NCBI RefSeq assembly: GCF_015477835.1
Contig: NZ_JADLQN010000001.1
Location: 1,488,001-1,552,000 of the forward strand
DNA from: Nocardia higoensis
GTDB lineage: Bacteria; Actinomycetota; Actinomycetes; Mycobacteriales; Mycobacteriaceae
DNA: 64,000 nt
Direction: 5' to 3'
Numbering within the stretch: position 1 is the first letter of the stretch; the number at the start of each line of letters is the position of its first letter. The position numbers were made by a program, and so were the translations under genes. Of this stretch, positions 25,022 through 33,812 are shown piece after piece. The notes beneath the pieces are model-generated. The model made no database searches, had not been told where the DNA came from, and saw only the letters and a list, made by a program, of their open reading frames with translations.

Positions 25022-26284
25022 TCACCGGCTGACGTCCTCGGGCTCGACGCCGAGCGCCCCAGTCAGCCGCACCGGCAGATGTCGGTGGCCGTGGGAGATG
25101 AAGCTTCCCAACGGTTCCAGCGCGTCCGAAGCACCGGCCAACCTCATCTCGGGAAACCGGCCGAAGAGCGAGGGCAACGCGATCTCGGCCTCCAGACGTG
25201 CCAGTGGCGCGCCGAGGCAGTAATGCGGCCCATACCCGAAGGACAGGTGCTCCTTCGTCGAACGCGCCGGATCGAACTCGTCCGCGTCGGCCCCATACAG
25301 ATCCGGATCGCGATTGACCGCCGCTAAGGCGGCGAGGACGGCTTCCCCCGCTTCGATCCGCTGCCCGCCGATGTCGATATCGGTAACCACATAGCGCAGA
25401 GGCAGATTCGCGACCGGCGGCGCATAGCGCAACGTCTCCTCGATGAGATGCGACCAGCCGAACGCGCCGGCCCGAAGCCGAGTGAGCAGTTCGGGCCGGG
25501 TCAGCACTTGGACGACGGCCTGGTCGAGAAGGTTGACCGTGGTCTCGTACCCGGCACTGATCATCAGCAGCAGCGTGTGCACGAGTTCCTGCTCCGTGAG
25601 CCGATCGCCGCCGTCACGGTGCCCGATGAGCAGACTGGTCATGTCCTCGCCGGGCTCCGCGCGACGGCGAGCGACGAGCGTGGTCAGGATGCTCACCATC
25701 TCGGCAAAGGTGACCTGCGGATCACGCTCCGGGACGGTGGAGAAAATCTCACCGACACACGCCCGCAGCCCATCCCGCAGATCGGCCGGGACACCCATCA
25801 GCGCGGTGATCACCCGCAACGGCACCTGCGCCGCGAACTCCTCCCGCAGATCCACCACCGCCCCGTCCGGCCGGGCAGCCAGCCCGTCGAGCAGCCCGGC
25901 GGTGATCTGCCTGATCCGCGGCCGCAACGCCGCGACCCGACGAGCGGTGAACGCGGGCCCGACCAGCTTGCGCAGCCGCTGATGGTCCATGCCGTAAGCG
26001 GTGAACATGTTGCGCACCGACACCCACGAGATCAACGGCCAATCCGGCGGGATCTCCCCCGCGATGAACGGCGGCCAGTGCTGGGCGGCGTCCTTGGAGA
26101 CCCGCCAGTCGACGAACAAGTCCTTCAGCACATCGGGGTTCGTGACCGCCCACGCGCGAACACCGCCGGGCAGCACCACCCGGACCAGCGGGCCGGCGGC
26201 GCGCAGCCGCGCGGCTTCCCCCGGGATGTCGGCGCCGGTGACGTCGAGGACGATCGGAGCAGGGGTGGGATGAAGATCGGTCAT
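25022..26284 (-). CDS. Cytochrome P450, CYP154-like (second pair)
   Basis: A 420-residue canonical P450, clearly paralogous to the one at 18834-20099. It has ExxR in EETLRYAPPVANLPLR, the I-helix ISAGYETTVNLLDQ, and the haem loop FGYGPHYCLGAPLARLEAE. ATG 26284 opens the gene seven bases after the stop of the upstream CYP157-like gene, so the two are co-transcribed. The pair has the same gene order as the first pair but lies on the opposite strand. No redox partner is encoded nearby. Confidence 0.92.
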   Translation of the reverse strand: MTDLHPTPAPIVLDVTGADIPGEAARLRAAGPLVRVVLPGGVRAWAVTNPDVLKDLFVDWRVSKDAAQHWPPFIAGEIPPDWPLISWVSVRNMFTAYGMDHQRLRKLVGPAFTARRVAALRPRIRQITAGLLDGLAARPDGAVVDLREEFAAQVPLRVITALMGVPADLRDGLRACVGEIFSTVPERDPQVTFAEMVSILTTLVARRRAEPGEDMTSLLIGHRDGGDRLTEQELVHTLLLMISAGYETTVNLLDQAVVQVLTRPELLTRLRAGAFGWSHLIEETLRYAPPVANLPLRYVVTDIDIGGQRIEAGEAVLAALAAVNRDPDLYGADADEFDPARSTKEHLSFGYGPHYCLGAPLARLEAEIALPSLFGRFPEMRLAGASDALEPLGSFISHGHRHLPVRLTGALGVEPEDVSR

Positions 26285-26291
26285 CGGGGCC

Positions 26292-27563
26292 TCACATTCG
26301 ATGGTGGGGAACGGCCAGCGGCCGGACGGGAGCGAAGACGACCGGAAGCGCCGTCAACGCTCGATGGAACGGACCCGGCCGCCACCTCAGCTCGTCCACC
26401 GGGACGGCAGGCGCGATCTCCGGCAGCGCATCGAGAAACTGATCGATCGCCTCCCCGGCGATCAGATGCGTCAGCCGCGACGCGGGGCACATGTGCGGGC
26501 CCGCGCCGAGCGCGAGATGCGACCCGTTGTGCCGGATGTTCCCGCCCACAACGGCCGGATCGTTGTTGCAGGCAGCCAGACTGATCACCACCGGCTGATG
26601 GGCAGGCACCCAGAACGCGCCGCCGACGAGCTGCGGCCGACGCGGATAGCTCATGCAGAAATTCGCGATCGGCGGATCACGGAACAGCACATGCTCGAGC
26701 GCGTCACGGGTCGACACCGCGCCACCGGCGACCTCGCCCCCGAAATCCGGGCGAGTCATCAACAGCAGCAACGTATTGACGATCAGGTTGGTCAAGGGCT
26801 CGCTCGTCGCCCCGTAGATCGTCACCAGCTGGTGGACGAGCTCCTCGTCGTCGAGGCCGGCGGGGTGGGTGAGCAAGCGGGTGGTGATGTCCTCCCCCGG
26901 GCGCGCACGCTTGCGGCGGACGAGTTCAGCCAGGGCCGAGACCAGCAGCTCGTTGCCCTCGGCGGCGTTGGTGGTGTCGAAGACCATCGCCATGCCCGTG
27001 GCGGCCTGCGCGCAGATCTCGGGGTCGCATCCGATGAGTTCGCTGATCACGTTGAACACCAACGGAGACGCGAAATCCCGGATCAGATCGGTTCGGCCGG
27101 TTTCGCAGAATCCGTTGACCAGCGTCAAGGCATTGCGTTCGACCACAACATGGGTGCCGTGGAGGTCAACTCCGGCGAGGGCATCGACAGTGGCGGCGCG
27201 ATAGCGGGCGTGGTCGAATCCTATGCTGCGCAGTGCGTTCGGACGCCACTGCATCATCGGTAGGACCGGGCAGGTCGAGGGGATGTTGCGTTCCCAAGTG
27301 CTGGGGTCGGCCGGGAAGTGGTCGGGGTCGTGGAGGATTTCCAGGGCGGTTCGGTAGCCGACCACCAGAGTTGCTGGAATACCTGGGGCGAGCCAGACCG
27401 GTGCGAGCGTGCCGAACTGGTCGCGCATCTGCGCGTAGGCAGCGTGCGGGTCGGCCGCAAACTGCTCGGTATACATGGGGACGCGAGACTCGCCGTTCCC
27501 GTCGTGAGGTGAGCCATGCCTGGCGACACCTCGGGTAAGCCTTCTAGCTGGTGCTTCGAGCAT
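26292..27563 (-). CDS. Cytochrome P450, CYP157-like, lacking ExxR (second pair)
   Basis: A 423-residue paralogue of the protein at 17535. The K-helix reads EHVLF instead of EExLR, so the first Glu of EExLR remains while the ExxR Glu and Arg are lost, the same pattern as EQSLW in Streptomyces CYP157C1. The haem loop LGAGPHMCP keeps Cys. ATG 27563 has GGAG seven bases upstream. It is transcribed divergently from the XRE regulator at 27755 and directly before its CYP154-like partner. Confidence 0.88.
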   Translation of the reverse strand: MLEAPARRLTRGVARHGSPHDGNGESRVPMYTEQFAADPHAAYAQMRDQFGTLAPVWLAPGIPATLVVGYRTALEILHDPDHFPADPSTWERNIPSTCPVLPMMQWRPNALRSIGFDHARYRAATVDALAGVDLHGTHVVVERNALTLVNGFCETGRTDLIRDFASPLVFNVISELIGCDPEICAQAATGMAMVFDTTNAAEGNELLVSALAELVRRKRARPGEDITTRLLTHPAGLDDEELVHQLVTIYGATSEPLTNLIVNTLLLLMTRPDFGGEVAGGAVSTRDALEHVLFRDPPIANFCMSYPRRPQLVGGAFWVPAHQPVVISLAACNNDPAVVGGNIRHNGSHLALGAGPHMCPASRLTHLIAGEAIDQFLDALPEIAPAVPVDELRWRPGPFHRALTALPVVFAPVRPLAVPHHRM

Positions 27564-27714
27564 CAGGAAGCTCCGAATCGGAATGTGGTCGATGAGGATT
27601 GCCTCGGCGAGTTCCGTGAGCAGCTGCTCTACGGGAACCCGGACGGTGCTGCAAAGGTATGGACAGGGAGGGGACAGCAGAACTGCGCGAAGGACGTTTT
27701 CGCAGACATTTGAA

Positions 27715-27740
27715 ACGTCCCCAACGTCCCCTGGGGACGT
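27715..27740. promoter_or_regulatory. Candidate operator with three ACGTCCCC half-sites
   Basis: ACGTCCCC occurs at 27715-27722 and 27724-27731, and its reverse complement GGGGACGT at 27733-27740. The last two form a palindrome around one T. The array ends 14 bases before the ATG of the XRE regulator gene and lies between it and the CYP157-like gene. It is very likely the regulator's own binding site and would overlap its promoter. Confidence 0.7.
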
Positions 27741-27754
27741 GGAAAGATCGCGTC

Positions 27755-28519
27755 ATGACCTCTCGACTCGAGTCCGCGATGCTACGGGCGGGACTCGACT
27801 CAGCCGCCCTGGCCGCCATCACCGGCGTGGATGTGAAGACCGTGAGTCGATGGCTCGGCGGTCGGGTGCCCCACCGCCGGACCAGGATTCATATCGCTGA
27901 GGCACTCCAAGAGACCGAAGAGACGCTTTGGCCTACGGCCCGACCGGACCTACACTCCGGCGCGCCGGCTACGGCAGAGGTCGTGGGCGCTTACGCACAT
28001 CGAGCAGATATTCCGACTGATCTATGGATCTCGTTGGTACACAGAGCAACTGAACGAATCGACATCATCGGATACGCGTACCCGTTCGTCTTCGAACTGC
28101 TCCCCCGAGCGGCCGAAATCATCGCTTCCAAGTGCCAATCGGGATGCGAGGTACGCCTCGGATTCGCCGATCCGGATTCCGCCCACGTAATGGAGCGAGA
28201 CTCGCTCGAGCAGATGGGCTGCACCCTCCCCGGCCGGATACGAAACGCACTGTCCATGCTCGGTCCACTGGCCGATACCCCAGGCTGCGCGGTCGGACTT
28301 CATTCGACTCACCTCTACAACTCGGTGTTCCGCTTCGACTCCGAGATGATCGTTACTCCATACCTTTTTCGTGCCCGGGGCTATCAACACACAGCGTTGC
28401 ACCTGCGAAGACTGTCGCAACACGGCATATTCGAATCATTTGCTGATCAATTCGAACAGATCTGGGGAACGACAACTCCATACACAACAAAGGGATTCGT
28501 TGATGAGCACACGGCGTGA
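27755..28519 (+). CDS. XRE-family regulator with a C-terminal phospholipase D-like domain
   Basis: A 254-residue protein from ATG 27755. Residues 1-50 form a helix-turn-helix (LRAGLDSAALAAITGVDVKTVSRW). The rest resembles the PLD-like/DUF5919 domain found with such regulators (LWISLVHRATERIDIIGYAYP, CEVRLGFADPDSAHVMERD, VFRFDSEMIVTPYLFRARGY). True HKD catalytic motifs are not visible, so it is probably a ligand-sensing domain. The next gene, a Nudix hydrolase, overlaps its end by 17 bases, a pairing common in actinomycetes. It may also affect the divergent P450 genes. Confidence 0.85.
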   Translation: MTSRLESAMLRAGLDSAALAAITGVDVKTVSRWLGGRVPHRRTRIHIAEALQETEETLWPTARPDLHSGAPATAEVVGAYAHRADIPTDLWISLVHRATERIDIIGYAYPFVFELLPRAAEIIASKCQSGCEVRLGFADPDSAHVMERDSLEQMGCTLPGRIRNALSMLGPLADTPGCAVGLHSTHLYNSVFRFDSEMIVTPYLFRARGYQHTALHLRRLSQHGIFESFADQFEQIWGTTTPYTTKGFVDEHTA

Positions 28520-28976
28520 CTACTACCGAGATCCGAACGCACCCAGGCCGAACAGCTTGGTACCCGGGGGCAGCGCTTTGGTCGTCAACGACCAGGGAGA
28601 AATTCTCATGCAGCGCAGAAGTGACTCCGGAAACTGGTCTTTTCCAGGAGGAGTGATGGAAATCGGGGAGACTCTAGAGCAGTGCGTTGTTCGAGAGACA
28701 AAAGAAGAATCAGGACTCGATATCGAGATTACCGGAATTCTAGGAATATACACCGATCCCGAACACGTAATTGCCTACGCAGATGGCGAGGTCCGGCAAG
28801 AGTTCAACATCACCTTCTACGGCAAAGTCACCGGCGGAAGGATCGAAGTCAGTTCGGAGTCGACGGAAGTGAAGTTTCTGAGCCTTGATGAACTTGAGGA
28901 GTTGCCCGTACATGAGACTGTGCGGCTTCGTCTACAGCACCACACCCAACAGCGCTCGACCCCCCACCTTGGCTAA
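28503..28976 (+). CDS. Nudix hydrolase
   Basis: A 157-residue protein from ATG 28503. It has a complete Nudix box, GGVMEIGETLEQCVV followed directly by RETKEESGL, which binds Mg2+ and hydrolyses a nucleoside diphosphate linked to another group. Strands before and after match the Nudix fold (SALVVNDQGEILMQRRSDSG, FNITFYGKVTGG). It overlaps the upstream regulator gene, so the two are one operon. The substrate cannot be read from the sequence. Confidence 0.93.
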   Translation: MSTRRDYYRDPNAPRPNSLVPGGSALVVNDQGEILMQRRSDSGNWSFPGGVMEIGETLEQCVVRETKEESGLDIEITGILGIYTDPEHVIAYADGEVRQEFNITFYGKVTGGRIEVSSESTEVKFLSLDELEELPVHETVRLRLQHHTQQRSTPHLG

Positions 28977-29345
28977 AGGCTGTCCCATAACCTGTTGAGC
29001 ACCATCGATACTCCGCCGTGATCGCCATCTCGGCGGTCGACCCACCATTGCCCAAGCGGTGTACAGCGGGTTGCAGCGATGCAAAGCTCGACCGCCTGGT
29101 TACCCAGTTCCGAGGCGAGCTGATCGACCTGCCACTACAGGGGTCGGCAATGAGGGACAGTGACGCCCGTTGGCGCCAGCGGGAACCCGGCCACACACCC
29201 CGCCGGCCTCACAGGGCATCCCTTATGATCAGCACGTGCAGCCATCTTTTCGACCTCATTGTCTAGAGCCGCAAACGATTCCATGTCAGCCTTTCGATAC
29301 CGTCTGCAGCGGTTGCTAGTAACATCTACACAATAGGAGTGCATT
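28977..29345. other. Intergenic boundary in front of the defence island
   Basis: About 370 bases with no convincing gene. It begins with GGCTGTCCCATAAC, a sequence that resembles ends of actinomycete insertion sequences, but I cannot find a partner end or a transposase. AGGAG at 29335-29339 is the ribosome-binding site of the next gene. The base composition drops toward AT near 29250. Confidence 0.35.
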
Positions 29346-31097
29346 TTGAGTAACGAGACAGTGCTGATCGACCAGTACTTGAAGGCGCAGCAGGATGCGC
29401 GCGACGCTCCACTCCCTGAGGACGTTGCGTTCGAACTGCTAGCAGCTCAAAGCGTCCTTCGGGACTATCAACTCTCGGACGAAGAGGTTGAGCTCGGCAG
29501 GGTGGGTGGCGGCATGGATGGCGGCATTGATGGATTCTACACTTTCATGGATGGAATCCTCATGGACGAAGATTCCGATGTATTTCAGCCAAATTTCAAA
29601 GCGGCCGACGTACGACGACACGTCGAACTTGACATTTGGATTTTACAGGCCAAGCGAGAAACCTCGTTCACAGAAACAACTTTCGATAAGTGGGAATCCT
29701 CCCTACGACGACTTTTCGATCTGACGCTCTCGGACTCGGAGCTCAACGAACTGTATTCGAAAGAGTTGATAGCTAGGGCCCGGATCTTCACTGAGGCATG
29801 GCGACGGCTGGGTATCAGAAGCCCCCGGATCACGATTCACGTCGACTACGTAACAAAGGGGGATCGCCAGCAGGTTGGCCGACCGGTTGAGGTAAAGAAA
29901 CAAAATTTGGAATCCCACATCTCCACACAGGTCAACGGCGCGAGGGTACAAGCTCGCTTGATAGGAAGTAGTGAGCTATGGGGCATCCTGAGCAGTGAGC
30001 CCGAATACGATCTCCAACTTAAAGTGGCTAACTACGTGCCACTTGGGGAAGCTTACTCTGGTCTCGTCCGACTCTCAGACTATTACGATTTCCTCTCCGA
30101 CGACAGAAACGAGCTGCGGACCAACTTATTCGACTGGAATGTCAGAGACTACCAGGGTGAGGTAACTGTTAATAAAGGAATCCAGGCAACACTCAAGTCT
30201 GATTCTGATGAAGATTTCTGGTGGTTCAACAATGGAGTTACAATCCTATGTTCTGAGGCATCCATCGGGGCAGATAGCACCTTCACCTTGAGCGGCGTTC
30301 AGATCGTCAATGGCATGCAAACATCTCATGAAATCTTCACAGCACTTCGCGACAAAGAACCCTCTCAACGTGATCGAAAACGGTCGGTAGCTGTACGTAT
30401 AATTAAGACCAAAGACGAGGAGGTTCGGGATCGCGTCATCCGCGCCACCAACAGTCAAACGAAGGTGCCGGACGCGTCACTTCATGCCACCGAAGTGATC
30501 CATCGACAGATTGAGTCTCATTTCAAGAATAGCGGCTGGTTCTATGATCGACGAAAAAACTTCTACAAGAATAGCGGCAAGCCCGGCGATAGAATAATCA
30601 GCATCGGCGGGCTCGGGCAGGCTGTCACTGCGATAGGTCTATCCCGACCTAACGACGCACGTGCCCGACCGACGACGCTACTCAATAATCCCGCTGACTA
30701 CAGAGAAATATTCAACGAAGACGTCGACCTGAACATCTACCTGTGGCTTGCCGCAGCGCAGCGTTTGGTGGATACGATGTTGACTCGGGAGGTAGATCCG
30801 TACACCAAAACGAACTTGCGATTCTACGTCAGCTGCTATCTAGTTACACAGAAGTTCGGAGCGCGTATTTACAACCCGAAGCAGCTGCGCAAGCTCGCCC
30901 AAACGCCCTTCTCAACAGACTCGACTAGCGTGTTTACCGCAGCGCAAGAAATCGAGAAAATCGCAATGGAGATGGGAGAGGACGATGACGCAGACTGGAG
31001 CCTCGACCGAATTGCGAAAAGCAAGCCATTCGCTGAATCCGTTATCGACGCAGCGCTTACAGCGACAAGCAACATCTATTCTGATGGTCAACGCTAG
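29346..31097 (+). CDS. AIPR family abortive phage infection protein
   Basis: A 583-residue protein of the AIPR family (PF10592), named for abortive phage resistance. The core motif is visible: WWFNNGVTILC (about residues 290-300) and then VQIVNGMQTSHEIF (about 318-331), with RVIRATNSQTKV following. The N-terminal part has D/E-rich and Q-x-K elements (LDIWILQAKRE) like a restriction-endonuclease fold. TTG 29346 is chosen because AGGAG lies six bases upstream. Base composition is clearly more AT-rich than in all neighbours, so it was acquired separately. The mechanism is unknown. Confidence 0.85.
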   Translation: MSNETVLIDQYLKAQQDARDAPLPEDVAFELLAAQSVLRDYQLSDEEVELGRVGGGMDGGIDGFYTFMDGILMDEDSDVFQPNFKAADVRRHVELDIWILQAKRETSFTETTFDKWESSLRRLFDLTLSDSELNELYSKELIARARIFTEAWRRLGIRSPRITIHVDYVTKGDRQQVGRPVEVKKQNLESHISTQVNGARVQARLIGSSELWGILSSEPEYDLQLKVANYVPLGEAYSGLVRLSDYYDFLSDDRNELRTNLFDWNVRDYQGEVTVNKGIQATLKSDSDEDFWWFNNGVTILCSEASIGADSTFTLSGVQIVNGMQTSHEIFTALRDKEPSQRDRKRSVAVRIIKTKDEEVRDRVIRATNSQTKVPDASLHATEVIHRQIESHFKNSGWFYDRRKNFYKNSGKPGDRIISIGGLGQAVTAIGLSRPNDARARPTTLLNNPADYREIFNEDVDLNIYLWLAAAQRLVDTMLTREVDPYTKTNLRFYVSCYLVTQKFGARIYNPKQLRKLAQTPFSTDSTSVFTAAQEIEKIAMEMGEDDDADWSLDRIAKSKPFAESVIDAALTATSNIYSDGQR

Positions 31098-31548
31098 GCG
31101 TCCTGAGTCGTAAGTTCGTTTGCGCTGTCCAGGGCGTTGGGTACAGCCCGTTGTTCACCCTCTCGGCGCAGCAAGCCCAGGTGTGGAGTGGCTATGAGGT
31201 GATCCGGGTGACTATTGAATGTCGGGTGACAGCTGTGTCGTGTCGGGCGATGAATTGTGACGTCGTCCGACTCCGGTGATCCAGCCGCAGCGTTGGGCCG
31301 TAGCGGGTTTCCGAGCCTGGCGCGTTGAGCAATGGGAATGGGGCAGGTAGCAAAGGTGAATGTGAAAGTCCGTGCAGTCCCGCAGATCCTGCCCACCGAC
31401 TACAGCCCCAGCAGCACAAACGCGCCACTATCCGGTAGACCTATCAGCACGCCATGCAACTGGTGAGACGCCGACTTGTCGGTCTGACCGCACGTGTCCA
31501 CGCCGGTGAGGGTCGCCTCAAGGATTGACTGGTCGACCAAGCAAGCAA
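31098..31548. other. Intergenic stretch between AIPR gene and regulator
   Basis: About 450 bases between convergent genes. Several short frames exist, but none has a recognisable protein, a good start site or consistent codon bias. No terminal repeats were seen. It may be decayed sequence from an earlier insertion. Confidence 0.35.
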
Positions 31549-32664
31549 TCAAAACTCTACCCGGGGGCGTTCGCTGATATCCTGACTCAGCAGAGTCCGA
31601 ATATCTGATTCCGGGAGTCCCGAACGGTTGATGAAGTCCTCGAAGGAAAGGCCGGTCGTCTCCATTAGTTCTAGTGCGCGTTGCAGGAGTACTGGGACCT
31701 CCGGGTTCCCTAAAGGACCTGGCTCTACCTTTCTCCACCCTCGCACGGATAGGGCTTTCCATCCCTGCGCATAGGTGTGTTCGCTTATAACGCCGAGTGT
31801 CTTTGCCCTGACCAAGAGCGCTGCGATCGAGACGTGCCACTTTGCTTTCAGGCGGAGAAACGCTGGCCAGTCAAGCTGCTCCGGAAGTTCAGGTTTGATA
31901 TCTTCGGCTGGCATGAGGAATGCGGCAGCAAACTCGTGGGCTTGCCCTTCGGTGGCCTTGTCTCCTATTTGGCCCGAGGTACCATGCAAGACAAGGTGAC
32001 CGAGTTCGTGGGCTGCATCGAAGCGGGAGCGGTCGCGCAGGCCTTTGTCGGCCCCGAGCGCGACGACAGGCCGGTCGGGAAAATCTACGCAGAATGCGTC
32101 AACCTTTTCGATGCTGACACGAAATCGGACCACGATGATTCCGTTCATCTCCAGCAGCCGCACAACATCGTGAACCGGGCCGCGCGGCACGTTCCAGTGG
32201 TCGCGGACCAGGGCCGCCGCTTGCTCGATGTCGGCAGACTGAAGCGGCTGCCCTTCTTCGAGCGGGACGCGCGGCAGGTTGAGGTCCGGCAATGCCACAT
32301 GCTTCTCAAGCTCTAGCGCAAGCTCGCGCGCGAGGTGCACATATGCGAGAGCTTGCTGGCGATCTCGAGGGGAGGTTGATCGCAGGCTACGGAAGAACCC
32401 GTTGACTGGTTCCTGAGCGGGGGGGCGGGCCGGCGCAGCGAAGAAGGTCGGCGGCACCCGCAACGCGACCGCGATGCGGCGAAGCGTCGATGCGGCGGGT
32501 TTCGTGTGTCCATTCTCAAACTGACTGACCGACGCCGCGGTAACGGAGCCGACTTCGCGAGCCAACTGCACCTGGGTGAGGCCACGAAGTTCACGCGCCA
32601 TCCGCAGCCTGGCCCGGTCGAACAGGGCCGCAATGTCGCCAGGGTCCAGTTGCGGGTCGTTCAT
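31549..32664 (-). CDS. XRE-ImmA/IrrE fusion regulator, CapH-CapP-like
   Basis: A 371-residue protein from ATG 32664. Residues 14-72 are a Cro/C1-type helix-turn-helix (LTQVQLAREVGSVTAASVSQ). Residues about 165-290 are an ImmA/IrrE metallopeptidase domain with the zinc motif HELGH (219-223) and a third ligand in AHEFAAAFLMP. A helical C-terminal domain follows. It is divergent from, and directly next to, the CBASS operon. In known CBASS loci a repressor (CapH) and a DNA-damage-activated peptidase (CapP) control expression; here both activities appear in one chain. The link to CBASS is inferred from position and domains. Confidence 0.88.
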   Translation of the reverse strand: MNDPQLDPGDIAALFDRARLRMARELRGLTQVQLAREVGSVTAASVSQFENGHTKPAASTLRRIAVALRVPPTFFAAPARPPAQEPVNGFFRSLRSTSPRDRQQALAYVHLARELALELEKHVALPDLNLPRVPLEEGQPLQSADIEQAAALVRDHWNVPRGPVHDVVRLLEMNGIIVVRFRVSIEKVDAFCVDFPDRPVVALGADKGLRDRSRFDAAHELGHLVLHGTSGQIGDKATEGQAHEFAAAFLMPAEDIKPELPEQLDWPAFLRLKAKWHVSIAALLVRAKTLGVISEHTYAQGWKALSVRGWRKVEPGPLGNPEVPVLLQRALELMETTGLSFEDFINRSGLPESDIRTLLSQDISERPRVEF

Positions 32665-32810
32665 GTCGCTCGTCTCCGCGCCAGTCGATGTCCGCCGACC
32701 AGCGGACAAGTTTCGATCTTGATATTTCCGCTCGCATCTTAGGCGCACCTTGGTTACCCAGCGGTCAAGTCATCTGCTTGCGCACGACACACCCGAGAAA
32801 AATGTTCCTA

Positions 32811-32824
32811 GTTGAGCGCTCAAC
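32811..32824. promoter_or_regulatory. Perfect 14-bp palindrome, candidate operator of the CBASS regulator
   Basis: GTTGAGCGCTCAAC is a perfect palindrome in the 242-base gap between the XRE-ImmA/IrrE gene and the CBASS operon. A second, smaller palindrome (GTAGTCTAC) and CAAGA/TCTTG arms follow within 40 bases. This is the expected place for a Cro/C1-type repressor to block the CBASS promoter. Confidence 0.6.
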
Positions 32825-32906
32825 CTGTCGTGTAGTCTACCTGCATTCAAGAAGATCTTGTTCAAATCTGAGGCAATCCGCCAAGCGTGGGGGACGGAGT
32901 TGAGGG

Positions 32907-33812
32907 ATGAAGGTTCAGGACTGCGTGCTATCGGACGAGATGGTCACCGCAGACTCCACGGGGTCTGTCCTGTGGGAAGCCATTGTGGTACCCGAGGAAA
33001 TCAAGGAACGGTTGCGCAACCAGGCCGTGTTGTCACTGCTCGTCCGGCCCGACTTGCCGTTCGCGGTGACAGCGTTGCATGGGTTGTGCACGCTCTACGG
33101 GCCGCCCGGCACCGGCAAGACAACCTTAGCGCGCGGTTTGCCGGCACAGATCGCGCCATTCGTCCCCGGCGGCGCGGTTCGCCTGATCGAAATCAACCCG
33201 CATGGGTTGATGAGCGCTGAGCATGGGCAGTCGCAGCAGCGGGTCAGCGAACTGCTCGGCGAGTACGTGCCGGGGCTTGCATCGGACGGTAGGCCGACTG
33301 TCGTGATCCTCGACGAGGTTGAGTCGATGGCGGTGGCCCGCTCGGCGGCGTCATTGGCTGCAAACCCGGCCGACGTACACCGCGCCACCGACGCAGTGCT
33401 CACAGCGTTGGATCTCAATGCCGCCGAGCATCCACATCTGTTCTTCGTCGCGACCAGCAACTTCACCACCGCTCTGGACGAGGCCTTCCTCTCCCGCTCT
33501 GACGCAGCGATTCTGGTCCCACTTCCGAAGACAGAGGCCCTGCGAGAGATCCTGGCCTCCACGCTTCTCACGCTCGCCAACAAGTACCCGGCTCTGGGTG
33601 ATCTGGCCCGCTCATCGGCGATGCGCCGCATCGCTGATGAGGCAGATGGGTTGGACGGTCGCCGCGCACGCAAGGTGATCTTCGAAGCGTTGGCTCAACG
33701 GCTGGACACGGTACTCGACCCCGGCAGCCTTACCGAGGACGATTTGGCTGCTGCGGTGCGCAATGCCGTCGCGGAGACGAGCCAACCGGAGGTGTCCCGT
33801 GCGGCGCACTAG
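32907..33812 (+). CDS. CBASS TRIP13/Pch2-like AAA+ ATPase (Cap6-like)
   Basis: A 301-residue AAA+ protein with Walker A GPPGTGKT (residues 65-72), Walker B VVILDE (132-137), sensor-1 ATSN (182-185) and an arginine-finger region (FLSRSDAAI). The fold and its neighbours match bacterial TRIP13 (Cap6), which unfolds the HORMA protein and so switches off the nucleotide cyclase. It is the first gene of the operon, followed by an overlapping gene (14 bases). It starts at ATG 32907, two bases after a GAGG-containing stretch, so an alternative start slightly downstream is possible. Confidence 0.92.
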   Translation: MKVQDCVLSDEMVTADSTGSVLWEAIVVPEEIKERLRNQAVLSLLVRPDLPFAVTALHGLCTLYGPPGTGKTTLARGLPAQIAPFVPGGAVRLIEINPHGLMSAEHGQSQQRVSELLGEYVPGLASDGRPTVVILDEVESMAVARSAASLAANPADVHRATDAVLTALDLNAAEHPHLFFVATSNFTTALDEAFLSRSDAAILVPLPKTEALREILASTLLTLANKYPALGDLARSSAMRRIADEADGLDGRRARKVIFEALAQRLDTVLDPGSLTEDDLAAAVRNAVAETSQPEVSRAAH

